Shown: positions 7,124 through 17,679 of the stretch, piece after piece | Layout of the letters: each line of letters opens with the position of its first letter | How positions within the stretch are numbered: position 1 is the first letter of the stretch | Source of the DNA: Planctomycetota bacterium | GTDB lineage: Bacteria > Planctomycetota > UBA1135 > UBA2386 | Direction of reading: 5' to 3' | DNA length: 35,230 nucleotides | NCBI GenBank assembly: GCA_027621295.1 | Contig: JAQCBR010000034.1 | Coordinates: 1 to 35,230, forward strand | Translations under genes and position numbers: made by a program | Notes under the pieces: model-generated | Databases searched by the model: none | What the model was told of the DNA's origin: nothing | What the model saw: the letters and a program-made list of their open reading frames with translations, nothing else

Positions 7124-8227
7124 TTGACGTCGCCCAGACCCGGATCGAGATCGGCGGACCGAAACCGCGGCGACCCGTCGCCTGGCCGTGCGGAGGTGAC
7201 CCGACTCCTCGCCACGCTCGTGCACCGCGGGATGCTGGCGGCCGACGACGCGCGACGGGCGCTGGCGAGTGCGGACCCGGGAGCGCACCTGATCGCGTCC
7301 GGCAGCGTCGCTGCCGAGACCTGGGACGAGTGGGTGCGGACCGAGGCAGGCACGCGCCCGGCGCTGAGCCGCTACGAGCTCGGCGCGGTGCTCGGTGAAG
7401 GCGGCCAGGCCCGCGTGTTCCGAGCGGTCGATCGGACCGATGGGATCGCGGTGGCGCTGAAGGTCCTGCGGCCCGAGATCGCGAAGGACCAGCGTGCCGT
7501 GCAGCGGTTCATCGCCGAATCACGGCTGCTCATCGACCTCGACCACCCGCACATCGTCCACGGGCGCCGCGTCGCTCGGGAGGGCGCGACCGTGTTCTGC
7601 GCGATGGAGATCGTCGAAGGCGAATGCCTGCAGGAGGTCCTCTCGCGGGACGGCGCGCTGACCGAGGACGATGCGCTCCGGGTCGTGCGGGACGTCGCCG
7701 CGGCGCTCTCGCACCTGCACCGGCGCGGGCTGGTCCACCGCGACGTGAAGCCCGGCAACGTGATGCGCACGACGGACGGTCGATCGGTGCTCATCGACCT
7801 CGGTTTCGCCGTCGGCGGTGCGGACGAGGGAGGGGAGACGACGGCTGGCACCGTGCACTACATCGCTCCGGAGCAGGCGCGCGGTCATGCCGGACTCGAC
7901 GTCCGCGCCGACATCTACGCGCTCGGTGCGACGCTCTACCACCTCGTCACCGGCTCGCTGCCGTTCGCTGGCAAGACCAGCGAAGAGGTGCTCGCCAAGC
8001 AGGTGCTCGAGTCGCTGTCGGGCGAGCGCATCCGTGCGCTCGAGATCTCGCCTCAGGTCCACTACCTGATCGAGAAGATGATGGCGAAGGAGAAGGAGAT
8101 CCGCTTCCAGGACCCCGAGCAGCTCGCGCGGGAGGTGGACGCGGTGCTCGCGGCCCGGCGTCACGAAGAGGCCGGAGCAGACCAGGAGCCGAGCGCGCGC
8201 CGGATGCTCCGCCGGAGGCGCCGGTGA
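7124..8227 (+). CDS. Soluble Hanks-type serine/threonine protein kinase
   Basis: The protein is 367 residues from a TTG with a strong SD. The kinase domain spans about residues 84-345: glycine loop GEGGQARV (91-98), catalytic lysine K113 in VALKVL, catalytic loop HRDVKPGN (205-212), metal-binding DLG (225-227, in place of the usual DFG), and the APE-like TVHYIAPEQ (243-251). It should phosphorylate Ser/Thr on partner proteins. Residues 20-75 are helical and of unknown role. There is no membrane helix and no extracellular sensor, unlike many bacterial kinases, and the C-terminus is an arginine-rich tail (MLRRRRR). The stop codon overlaps the GTG start of the YkgJ-like gene by four bases, so the two are probably translated together. 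Confidence 0.95.
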   Translation: MTSPRPGSRSADRNRGDPSPGRAEVTRLLATLVHRGMLAADDARRALASADPGAHLIASGSVAAETWDEWVRTEAGTRPALSRYELGAVLGEGGQARVFRAVDRTDGIAVALKVLRPEIAKDQRAVQRFIAESRLLIDLDHPHIVHGRRVAREGATVFCAMEIVEGECLQEVLSRDGALTEDDALRVVRDVAAALSHLHRRGLVHRDVKPGNVMRTTDGRSVLIDLGFAVGGADEGGETTAGTVHYIAPEQARGHAGLDVRADIYALGATLYHLVTGSLPFAGKTSEEVLAKQVLESLSGERIRALEISPQVHYLIEKMMAKEKEIRFQDPEQLAREVDAVLAARRHEEAGADQEPSARRMLRRRRR

Positions 8228-8616
8228 GCGCGGGGTCGGAGCAGCGGGGCGAGCGCGACGGCTACCCGTTCACGTTCCGCTGCCGCAGGTCCGGCAACTG
8301 CTGCGCGCGTCCCGGCGGCTTCGTCCGCGTCGGGCCCGCGGACGTCACGGCGATCGCCGAGCACCTGGGGCTCTCCGAAGCGGGCGTCCGCTCGCGCTTC
8401 CTCTCCGCGGACGGGAGCCGGCTCCGCGACGGAGTGGGTGGCCGCTGCGTCTTCCTCCAGGACGGGGCGCAGGCCGGCTGCGGGATCTACCCGGTCCGAC
8501 CCGAACGGTGCCGGACATGGCCGTTCTGGCCCGAACTGCTCGAGTCCGACGAGGCCCGTGCGCAGGCGGAACGGCTCTGTCCGGGGATCGAACCGCGCGC
8601 GCTCGGCGTCCCTTGA
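8224..8616 (+). CDS. YkgJ-family cysteine-cluster protein (zinc/iron chelating)
   Basis: The protein is 130 residues. It has the cysteine pattern of the YkgJ/CxxCxxCC family: FRCRRSGNCCARPGGFVRV (C20, C26, C27), then RCVFL (C75), GCGIYPVRPERCRTWPFWP (C86, C96) and C119. The family is thought to bind a metal or an Fe-S cluster; its biochemical role is poorly known. The GTG start at 8224 lies inside the kinase stop (GTGA overlap), so it is translationally coupled to the Ser/Thr kinase. That coupling suggests it may act with or be controlled by the kinase, which is inference. Confidence 0.88.
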   Translation: MSAGSEQRGERDGYPFTFRCRRSGNCCARPGGFVRVGPADVTAIAEHLGLSEAGVRSRFLSADGSRLRDGVGGRCVFLQDGAQAGCGIYPVRPERCRTWPFWPELLESDEARAQAERLCPGIEPRALGVP

Positions 8617-8654
8617 CCCGCCGGCGCAGCCGGTCACGATCGCTCTCGACTCCC

Positions 8655-11243
8655 ATGCGTCGACACACCCTGGCCCTCGTGCTCACCGCGCTGGTTCCAC
8701 CGCTCGTCGGTCAGGAACAGGGCGTCGGGATCCAACGACTCGACAACTCCGGAGGTGAGTCCTCGGTCGCGACCCGCGTCGGCACCGAGGGCGGCAAACC
8801 GGTCTTCGACCTGCCCGGCTGGGACGCCGAGAGCGGGGACTGGGTCGCCCAGTCGGGCCCGTGGAGCAAGATCGACGCGCAGGAGGGTGCGGCGTTCCTG
8901 CGTTCCCGGGACGGTTCCAGGCCCGTCCTCAGCCAGACGGTGCCTGTCGCCGAAGAAGGTGCGGCGTCGCCGCGCTTCGTGATCGCCGGCGCCTTCGTAC
9001 GGACGATGGCGGGCAAGGACGGCTGCGGAATCCGGCTCGTCTGCCGTGATGCCGCGCTGGTCGACCTCGCCGAGGCGTCCACCGGCGAGGTCCGCGATCG
9101 CCAGTGGACCTGGCGAGAGGTCTTCGTCCAGGTTCCGCGCGGCACGGCGTTCCTCACCGTCGAGCTCCAGGGCTTCCGCAACGACGGCAAGTTCGCCGAC
9201 GCGTTCTTCGACGGCGTGGTTCTCGAGGGGGTGGGGCCCGGGCTTCCCGTCTCGACCCAGGGATCGAAGGTCTCCGACCTGACCGCGGAGCTCGATGCGG
9301 AGATCTCTTGGGCCGAACGGCGCGCCGCGCTGCGCGCGCTCGCCGTCGACCGTGCCGGCGTCAAGGTGCTCGTCGAACGGGCGGAGACGGAGCCGGACAT
9401 GGCGCTGCGGCGCACGGTCCTGACCCTGCTCGCCCTGGTCGGGGGAGCCCAGGCGGAGTCGCCGCTGACCGCGGCGCTCGGCAGCGATGACGAGGCGCTC
9501 CGCGCACACGCTCGTTCCCTGCTGCCGTGGACCGGTTCGGCGGGCGCGAAGCTGCTCGCGCCCTTCGCCGACGACGCCGATCCCAGGGTCCGCACCGACG
9601 CGATCCGGGCGCTCGCGGTGGCCGGCGACGCCAAGGCGCTGCTGCGCGCATCGCAGGTCGACCCGGACCGGGCGCTGGAGGTGCTGCGCGCGATCCGCGA
9701 CACCGGCGCCGATCTGCGACCGTTCTATCGCGGGCTCCTCGCGCCCTGGCTCGATCGCGACGCCGAGGCGAAACTCCGCGACGAGGCGATGCGCGTGCTG
9801 GGCCGGGCCGGAGACGACCGCTTCCTCAAGCACCTCGAGGATCTCGCTCCGGCCGCGGGGTCCCAGGGGCGCCTCGCAGAATGGTTTCGGCTTGCCGCGG
9901 CGTTCCGCACCCGGCAAGCGGTCGACGCCGTGCTCCGCGTCGTCGCGGACGGGGTCGCACACGCAGATCGGGCCATGCTCGAAGTGGCCGGCGAGCTCGC
10001 CCAGGGGCCTGGCCTGATCTGGGCGCGGAAGCAGGGTGTCCGGGACGAGAACCCGTCGCTACGGCTCGCCGCTGTTCGACTGCTCCGTGCAGGTGGCGAG
10101 GCGGCGGACCTCGGAGCGCTCCGCGCGGCGACGCAGGACGTCGATCCGCTGGTGGCGGTCGAGGCGGTCGATGCAGTCGGGGCCCGTGGCGACGACGATT
10201 CGCTCGTCCTGCTCGAGCAGCTGTTCACCAGGGCTCAGGGACCGGTCGCCGCGGCCGCGCTCCGGGCGCTCTACCGTCGGGCTGATGGCGATGCAGACGC
10301 GGTCCAGCGGGCGATGGGGGCGGCCACCGCTCACCAGGCTTGGGAGGCCCGCGTGGCTGGCCTCGACCTGCTCGCCGAAACCGGCGCCGAGCGGGCGTTC
10401 CCGGTGGTCCTCGGCGCCTACGAGGACCAGGTCTGGCAGGTGAGGGCGGCGGCCTACCGCGCGGCGGCAGGTGTTCGCACGCGCCGGGCGGTCGAATCGC
10501 TGATCGCCCGGATCGGGGACGAACGCGGCGCCGCGCGTGCCTTCCTCGCCGACGCGCTCGTCGATCTGACCGGCGTCGACCACGGGGATGCGGCCGATGG
10601 CTGGCAGAAGTGGTGGGGCATCGTCGGCTCCTCGTTCGAGGTCCCGGAGCGCGTCGCGAAGAAGCCGGGAGCCCAGACGGAGCGGCCGCGCACCGTCGCC
10701 AGCTACTACGGCATCCCGCTCCGCACCGACAGCATGGTCTTCATCATCGACCTGTCGGGCAGCATGACCGGCAAGGTCGGCGACAAGACCAAGCTGCGCG
10801 CCGCGCAGGACCAGCTCGTCGCCGTGCTGAAGAAGCTCCAGCCGACGCAGAAGTTCGGACTGATCGGCTTCGGCACCGACGTCGGGGCATGGGAGCCGGC
10901 GCTCGTTCCGGCCAGCGCGAAGAACGTCGACGAGGCGGTGGCCTGGGTCGAGCGGCTGTCGATCCGCGGTGCGACCAACATCTACGACAGCCTGGAGCTC
11001 GCGCTCGGCTTCGACGGCGTCGAGAGCATCTTCCTGCTCTCGGACGGCGGTCCCTCGGCCGGCCGCTTCGTCGCGATGGAGCAGATCCGCTCGGCGGTCA
11101 AGGTCCAGAACCGCGAGCGTCGCGTCCGGATCAACACGATCCTGATCGGCGGCTCGGCCCGCGAACAGGACTTCATGCGCAAGCTGGCCGGCGAGAACGA
11201 TGGCGAGGTCGGCCGACCGGACGCTGACGAACGGACCCGCTGA
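8655..11243 (+). CDS. Exported HEAT-repeat protein with C-terminal von Willebrand factor A domain
   Basis: The protein is 862 residues from ATG at 8655. A signal peptide is clear ([20 protein letters not shown]). Residues about 55-195 look like a CBM-type jelly roll, with the closing pattern [13 protein letters not shown]. Residues about 205-640 are helical HEAT-like repeats (for example [19 protein letters not shown]). A TGVDHG...WQKWW segment near 640-655 links to the VWA domain at about 693-855. The metal-binding MIDAS is complete: DLSGS beginning at D699, T774 in GATN, and D797 in SDGG. The last residues after [12 protein letters not shown] are charged and short. Such HEAT-VWA proteins are frequent in planctomycetes and presumably bind other proteins or surfaces outside the cytoplasm. 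Exact function is unknown. It starts 38 bases after the YkgJ-like gene. Confidence 0.9.
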   Translation: MRRHTLALVLTALVPPLVGQEQGVGIQRLDNSGGESSVATRVGTEGGKPVFDLPGWDAESGDWVAQSGPWSKIDAQEGAAFLRSRDGSRPVLSQTVPVAEEGAASPRFVIAGAFVRTMAGKDGCGIRLVCRDAALVDLAEASTGEVRDRQWTWREVFVQVPRGTAFLTVELQGFRNDGKFADAFFDGVVLEGVGPGLPVSTQGSKVSDLTAELDAEISWAERRAALRALAVDRAGVKVLVERAETEPDMALRRTVLTLLALVGGAQAESPLTAALGSDDEALRAHARSLLPWTGSAGAKLLAPFADDADPRVRTDAIRALAVAGDAKALLRASQVDPDRALEVLRAIRDTGADLRPFYRGLLAPWLDRDAEAKLRDEAMRVLGRAGDDRFLKHLEDLAPAAGSQGRLAEWFRLAAAFRTRQAVDAVLRVVADGVAHADRAMLEVAGELAQGPGLIWARKQGVRDENPSLRLAAVRLLRAGGEAADLGALRAATQDVDPLVAVEAVDAVGARGDDDSLVLLEQLFTRAQGPVAAAALRALYRRADGDADAVQRAMGAATAHQAWEARVAGLDLLAETGAERAFPVVLGAYEDQVWQVRAAAYRAAAGVRTRRAVESLIARIGDERGAARAFLADALVDLTGVDHGDAADGWQKWWGIVGSSFEVPERVAKKPGAQTERPRTVASYYGIPLRTDSMVFIIDLSGSMTGKVGDKTKLRAAQDQLVAVLKKLQPTQKFGLIGFGTDVGAWEPALVPASAKNVDEAVAWVERLSIRGATNIYDSLELALGFDGVESIFLLSDGGPSAGRFVAMEQIRSAVKVQNRERRVRINTILIGGSAREQDFMRKLAGENDGEVGRPDADERTR

Positions 11244-11255
11244 AGGGCGCTGCTC

Positions 11256-11270
11256 CCGGCGCGGCGCCGG
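11256..11270. terminator. GC-rich hairpin after the HEAT/VWA gene
   Basis: CCGGCG (11256-11261) and CGCCGG (11265-11270) form a perfect 6-base stem with a 3-base loop, 12 bases past the stop codon. There is no U-run, so it would be a weak or factor-assisted terminator at best. Confidence 0.3.
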
Positions 11271-11359
11271 CCTGTCGCTTGCCGGGGCCGCCCACCCGGC
11301 TATCGTCCCCGGGTTCGGGTGCGCCGCGGGTTGCGCCGCCCCGAGGGAGTCAGATCCGG

Positions 11360-13108
<1,749 letters not shown>

Positions 13109-13257
13109 CAGGTCGTGGGCGGTTCGGCGCGCCGCGTCCCGATCTGGGAGCGCGCGCCCGGGGGGGAGCGCAGGATGGGCGCACTCCGGTCATGCTTGGG
13201 GCAGGAAGAAGGAGACGTGGAGCTGCTCTGGGCACCCCGTCCCTTCGGTGACGTCCG

Positions 13258-14076
13258 ATGCCCTCCTCTGCCCTTCTCGACAAGAACCGGCGCTGCTCGA
13301 TCCTGGCCCGCGTCGACGCGAGTCCGTGCTCGGGACGCTACTCACAGGTGGCGACCGCAGTGGCCGGACTCGGTGCGCCCGAGCTCCGTCAGGTCATGCA
13401 GGCGTTGGTGGACCGCTATGACGCGAGGCTTCGCCAGCAGGCGCTGCCCGCCAGCGTCGAGGCGGAGTGCAGGGTGTCGATCGCGAGGATCGCCAGCGAC
13501 CTCGGCAAGCTTCCCGATGCCCACTTCGCGCTCGGCCAGGATGTCTTCGTCAAGGACCTCGCGATCGCCGCGCAGCGCCTCTTCCCGGCGGGCGCCCAGT
13601 CGTTCCATCGGAGCGGCGTTCCGCGATCGGCGCTCGTCGAAGCGCTGAGCCCGTCGGGGATGGTCCGCGGGCTGCGGTTCTTCGCGAGGGTCGGCGGCTT
13701 CAAGCCGTGGTTCGCGATCCATACCCACACGCCGGATCTCGCGGAGTTCCACGAAGACGGGTGGCGCGCGATGTATCGCCGCATCGCGGCGACGCTGCGT
13801 CGACATCAGGACGTGCTCGGGGTCTTCGGCAGCTCCTGGTTCTTCGATCCTCGGGTCGCCGATTTTTCGCCGCGGCTCGCCTATCTCCGGTCGATCCCGG
13901 TGGAGCACGGCGCGCTCTCGCTCAGGCTCCGTCGGGACGCGACTTCGGTCGAGCTCGCGACCGCGAAGTCCGCGACCCGGCGTCGACTCGTCGCCGAGGG
14001 CCAATACCGGCCGAACTCCTACCTGCTCGCCTGGCACCGCGACGACCTGATCCGATGGAGCGACTCCGCGAACTGA
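13258..14076 (+). CDS. Protein of unknown function coupled to a polysaccharide deacetylase
   Basis: The protein is 272 residues and I do not recognise a family. The N-terminal third is helical. The middle has RGLRFFARVGGFKPWFAIHT and WRAMYRRIAATLRRHQDVLG. The C-terminal part is arginine-rich, with GVFGSSWFFDPRV, two SPRLAYLRSIP-like turns and a tryptophan-rich end. No signal peptide or membrane helix is seen. The reading frame overlaps the following deacetylase gene by 22 bases, so the two are likely co-translated and may act in the same polysaccharide pathway. The start at 13258 (ATG) has no clear SD; a later start is possible. Confidence 0.65.
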   Translation: MPSSALLDKNRRCSILARVDASPCSGRYSQVATAVAGLGAPELRQVMQALVDRYDARLRQQALPASVEAECRVSIARIASDLGKLPDAHFALGQDVFVKDLAIAAQRLFPAGAQSFHRSGVPRSALVEALSPSGMVRGLRFFARVGGFKPWFAIHTHTPDLAEFHEDGWRAMYRRIAATLRRHQDVLGVFGSSWFFDPRVADFSPRLAYLRSIPVEHGALSLRLRRDATSVELATAKSATRRRLVAEGQYRPNSYLLAWHRDDLIRWSDSAN

Positions 14077-15080
14077 TCCTGCTGAAGTCGCTCCGTCGGA
14101 GCGGCTGCCTGAAGCTCCTGTCGCATGCGACGCGGCGCGGGCTCCGGGTGCTGTGCTACCACGGCATCTCGCTCCGGGACGAACACCTGTTCCGTCCCAC
14201 GCTGTTCATGCGTCCGGACACTTTCCGCCGACGGCTCGAAGTGCTGCGAGCCAAGTCGATCCCGGTCGTCCCCCTCGCCGACGCCGTCAGCGGGGGGTAT
14301 CCGGACGGAGCCGTGGTGCTGACGTTGGACGATGGTTGGGAGGGCACGGAGATCGCGGCCGAGATCCTCGCCGAGTTCGGTTTCCCGGCGACGCTCTACT
14401 CGTCCACCTACTACTCGACGACGGGCACACAGGTGTTCAACGTCGCGGCCGCCTACGTGCTGTGGAAGACCGATCGCTCACGCATCGTGCTTCCGGCCTA
14501 CGGCGTTGCCGGCACGCCCGGGGATCCGGTCCTGGGCGCAACGCTCGACGCTCTCGACAACGAGCTCGCCGCGCACGAGCGGCAGCGCCTGCTCGAGGAT
14601 CTCGCGGACCATGCCGGTGTGCGGATCGACGGGCTGTTCCGCTACCTGGACTTCGATGGACTGAGACGGGTCCGCGATCTCGGGATGGACGTCCAGCTGC
14701 ACACGCATCGCCATCGGCTCCCGAAGGACTCGATCGAGGAAGCGTTGCGGGAGATCGAGCTGAATCGCCGCCTGCTCGCGGACGAACTCGGCGTGGACGC
14801 ACGGCACTTCTGTTTCCCGTCCAGTTTCGCCGCCGCGGAGCACGACGTGATCCTGGAGCAGGCCGGGGTCCGGACCGCAGTGGTCAACGGGGGCCTCCTG
14901 AACTTCGGGGATGTCGATCGTCTCCACATCCGTCGTCTGATGGACTCGGAGCTGTTCGACACGCTGCGCTTCGAGGCGGCGCTGTCGGGGTTGCTCGACG
15001 TGGCTCGTCGGCCCGCACGCCTGCTCCAGCGGCGGCGGCGCTTCGGGGGACGACACTCGGCAGCCGAAGGCGTCGCCTGA
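14055..15080 (+). CDS. NodB-type polysaccharide deacetylase
   Basis: The protein is 341 residues from ATG at 14055. The carbohydrate esterase 4 fold is visible: motif 1 TLDDGW (90-95; D92 base, D93 metal ligand), motif 2 HTHRH (H216 and H220 as metal ligands), and a motif-3-like FCFPSSF (252-258). A segment RVLCYHGISL (31-40) is typical of the N-terminus. These enzymes remove N- or O-acetyl groups from polysaccharides such as exopolysaccharide or peptidoglycan. An insertion between motifs 1 and 2 (about 115-205) is longer than in simple NodB proteins. No signal peptide is seen, so it may act on a cytoplasmic or lipid-linked substrate. It overlaps the unknown upstream gene by 22 bases and converges on topB. 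Confidence 0.88.
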   Translation: MERLRELILLKSLRRSGCLKLLSHATRRGLRVLCYHGISLRDEHLFRPTLFMRPDTFRRRLEVLRAKSIPVVPLADAVSGGYPDGAVVLTLDDGWEGTEIAAEILAEFGFPATLYSSTYYSTTGTQVFNVAAAYVLWKTDRSRIVLPAYGVAGTPGDPVLGATLDALDNELAAHERQRLLEDLADHAGVRIDGLFRYLDFDGLRRVRDLGMDVQLHTHRHRLPKDSIEEALREIELNRRLLADELGVDARHFCFPSSFAAAEHDVILEQAGVRTAVVNGGLLNFGDVDRLHIRRLMDSELFDTLRFEAALSGLLDVARRPARLLQRRRRFGGRHSAAEGVA

Positions 15081-15081
15081 A

Positions 15082-15095
15082 CCGGCCTCAGCCGG
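15082..15095. terminator. Short hairpin between convergent deacetylase and topB genes
   Basis: CCGGC and GCCGG form a 5-base stem with loop CTCA right at the junction where the two genes converge; topB ends at 15088. It may help end transcription from both sides, but it is short and has no U-run. Confidence 0.22.
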
Positions 15096-17541
15096 CCTCG
15101 ACCTCGAGTCTTGCCTGGCCGTCGGCGAGCACGAGCCTGCCGGAGGCGGGGCTGCCATCAGGGCTGCGGAAGCCCTTGAGGACCCGGGTGTGGCCCTTTT
15201 CGACGAGCGTCCGCACGATGCTCGCCGAGATCTTCTTGCCGCCGATCTCCTTCCAGATCACGAAGCGACAGCCGGTCCGCCATGCGGAACAGCCGAAGCC
15301 GCGCTGGCCCTCGACGAGGTCGGCGCCGCAGGTCGGGCAGGCCGGAAGGCCTTCGGGCTTCGCGCGCTTGGCTCTCGGCTTCTTGTCGCTGCCGGTCGAG
15401 GTGGGGGTGCTGCCCGCCGCGGCCGAGGACGCCGGTGGCTTGGTCCCGCGCTGTGCCTCGCGCGTCGGCGGCTCGAGGTCGATGACGAGGCCCTGGTCGG
15501 TGAGGCAGAGGATGCGTGGGCCGACGTCGGTGAGCGTGACCGCGCGGGGCAGGATGCGGCGCTGGACCAGGTCGCGAGCCTGGTCGGCGCGGAGCGTCGC
15601 ACCGCGGTAGGACTTCCAGAGCACGAAGTGGCACCCCTCCTGCCACTTCGAGCAGCCGAAGCCCTCGCGCCCCTCGATGACGGGCGCCGAGCAGCGCGGG
15701 CACGGGCCGATCCCGTCGGCGTAGCGGGGCTGCACGCCGGTCGCGATGAGGTCGCGCGCGTAGGCGACGATCTCCTCCATGAACGCGGCGCGGTCGAGGC
15801 GGCCGGCCTCGATCTCCTTGAGCTTCTGTTCCCAGTCCCCGGTGAGTTCGGGGGACTTCAGCAGCGGGTCGCCGAGGACGCCGATCAGGTAGCGGCCGAG
15901 GTCGGTGACGCGCAGCGCCTTCTTGTCGCGGACCACGTAGCGCCGTGACAACAGCGTCTCGACGATCGACGCCCGGGTGGCCGGAGTGCCCAGGCCGCGC
16001 GCCTTGAGCGCCTCCCGCAGCTGTTCGTCGTCGACCAGCTTGCCGGCCGTCTCCATCGCGCCGAGGAGCGTGTTCTCGGTGAACGGGCGTGGGGCCTTGG
16101 TGCTGCCCTCGTGGAGTTCCGGTTCGTGCGGCCCCGACTCGCCCTGCGCGAACTCGGGCAGTTCCTGGGTGTCGTCGTCGACGCCGTCCGCATCGGGCTT
16201 CTTCTTGCCCTTGCCGCGGCCCTTCGCAGCGGCGGGTTCCGCATCGAGCGCGCTGAAGCCGGGCTCGACGACGCGGACGCCGCGCGCGCGGAACGCGAGC
16301 CCCGCCGACTCGCCGAGCGCGGTCGTCACGTCCTGCTCCTTGTCCGGGAGGAAGGCCTGGACCAGCCGCGTGGCCACCGCGTCGTAGACGCGTTTCTCCT
16401 CGTCACTCAGTGCCTTCGCGTCCTTGCCGGTCGGGATGATCGCGTGGTGGTCGGTGACCTTGCTGTCGTCGAACACGCGACGCGGGCTCGGCAGCGGGCG
16501 TCCGGCGAGCATGCCGATCGCCTTCGGGTTCCAGGCACGCAGCGCATGCAGCGTGCGTCGAACCTCGTCGCGGAGGTCGTTCGGCAGGTGGCGGCAGTCG
16601 GTTCGGGGATACGTCAGCAGCTTCTTCTCGTAGAGGTCCTGGGCGACCTTGAGCGTGCGGGCGGCGGACATCCCGAAGCGGACGTTCATGTCGCGCTGGA
16701 GCTGCGTGAGGTCGTGGAGCAGCGGCGGTCGGATCGTCTCGCGCTTCTCCTCGACGCTCGTGATCGTGAACGGCTGACCCTGGACCCGCGCCAGCGCTTC
16801 GCGCGCCTTGTCGCCGTCGTCGAAGCGGTCCTCCTGCCCGTCCGCCGCCTTGTGGCGGAACAGCACGTCGCGGTAGCGGGTGCGGAGCTCGTGGAACGTC
16901 TCCGGGCGGAACGTCCGGATCTCGTCGTCGCGCCTCGCGATCAGCGCGAGGACCGGGGTCTGCACCCGGCCGACCGACCAGAGGATCCCGCCGCCGCCGT
17001 AGCGCACGGTGTAGGCGCGGGTCGCGTTCAGGCCGACGATCCAGTCGGCCTCGCTCCGGCTCCTGGCGGCGTCGTGGAGCGGCTCGTAGTCGCTGCCCGG
17101 TCGGAGCCTCTCGAACGCGTCGCGGATGGCTTCCTCGGTGAGCGAGCTCAGCCAGAGCCGCTGGAACGAGCGTCCCGCGCAGCCCGCGTAGTCGAGGATG
17201 TAGCGGAAGATCAGCTCGCCCTCACGTCCCGCGTCGGTCGCACAGACCAGCTCGTCGGCCTCGCGGCAGAGACGCGCGACGGTCTCGAGCTGGCGCCGCG
17301 CGGACGCGTCCCCGGCCGGCCTCAGCTCGAAGCGTTCGGGGACGAACGGCAGAGCAGCCAGCGTCCAGCGCTTGAGGCTCGGGTCGTAGTCGTCCGGGGT
17401 CTTGAGCTCGGCGAGGTGGCCGATCGCCCACGTGATCCGCAGGTCGTCACCCTCGAGGTATCCGTCGGCCCGCCGAGCGGCGCCGAGGTGGCGCGCCAGG
17501 TCGCGGGCCACGGACGGTTTTTCGGCGACGACGACCTTCAT
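15088..17541 (-). CDS. topB: DNA topoisomerase III-like type IA topoisomerase
   Basis: The protein is 817 residues from ATG at 17541. It relaxes or decatenates DNA by single-strand passage. The Toprim domain opens with MKVVVAEKPSVARDLA (catalytic E7) and has ATDAGREGE (101-109). The active-site tyrosine is Y311 in LLTYPRTD. A lysine/acid-rich low-complexity linker at about 455-485 (GRGKGKKKPDADG and following) interrupts the core. Two C-terminal cysteine modules begin at C614 (CPRCSAPVIEG...GFGCSKWQEGC) and C735 (CPTCGADLVEG...GFGCSAWRTGC). These are the Topo_C_crpt/zinc-ribbon repeats common in bacterial TopB. It is read convergently with the deacetylase gene; a DUF3592 gene diverges upstream. 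Confidence 0.95.
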   Translation of the reverse strand: MKVVVAEKPSVARDLARHLGAARRADGYLEGDDLRITWAIGHLAELKTPDDYDPSLKRWTLAALPFVPERFELRPAGDASARRQLETVARLCREADELVCATDAGREGELIFRYILDYAGCAGRSFQRLWLSSLTEEAIRDAFERLRPGSDYEPLHDAARSRSEADWIVGLNATRAYTVRYGGGGILWSVGRVQTPVLALIARRDDEIRTFRPETFHELRTRYRDVLFRHKAADGQEDRFDDGDKAREALARVQGQPFTITSVEEKRETIRPPLLHDLTQLQRDMNVRFGMSAARTLKVAQDLYEKKLLTYPRTDCRHLPNDLRDEVRRTLHALRAWNPKAIGMLAGRPLPSPRRVFDDSKVTDHHAIIPTGKDAKALSDEEKRVYDAVATRLVQAFLPDKEQDVTTALGESAGLAFRARGVRVVEPGFSALDAEPAAAKGRGKGKKKPDADGVDDDTQELPEFAQGESGPHEPELHEGSTKAPRPFTENTLLGAMETAGKLVDDEQLREALKARGLGTPATRASIVETLLSRRYVVRDKKALRVTDLGRYLIGVLGDPLLKSPELTGDWEQKLKEIEAGRLDRAAFMEEIVAYARDLIATGVQPRYADGIGPCPRCSAPVIEGREGFGCSKWQEGCHFVLWKSYRGATLRADQARDLVQRRILPRAVTLTDVGPRILCLTDQGLVIDLEPPTREAQRGTKPPASSAAAGSTPTSTGSDKKPRAKRAKPEGLPACPTCGADLVEGQRGFGCSAWRTGCRFVIWKEIGGKKISASIVRTLVEKGHTRVLKGFRSPDGSPASGRLVLADGQARLEVEAG

Positions 17542-17679
17542 GGACAGCGGGGCGCGACGTTAGCGGCGCATCGCTCGGGGCGCCACCGGCCGCCGGGCCG
17601 GCGCGGCGGGAGCGCCTGCGCGGACCGCGCCGCCGATCGAGGACTGTGATCGAGTCTCGCCCCTGCGACACTGGCGGCG

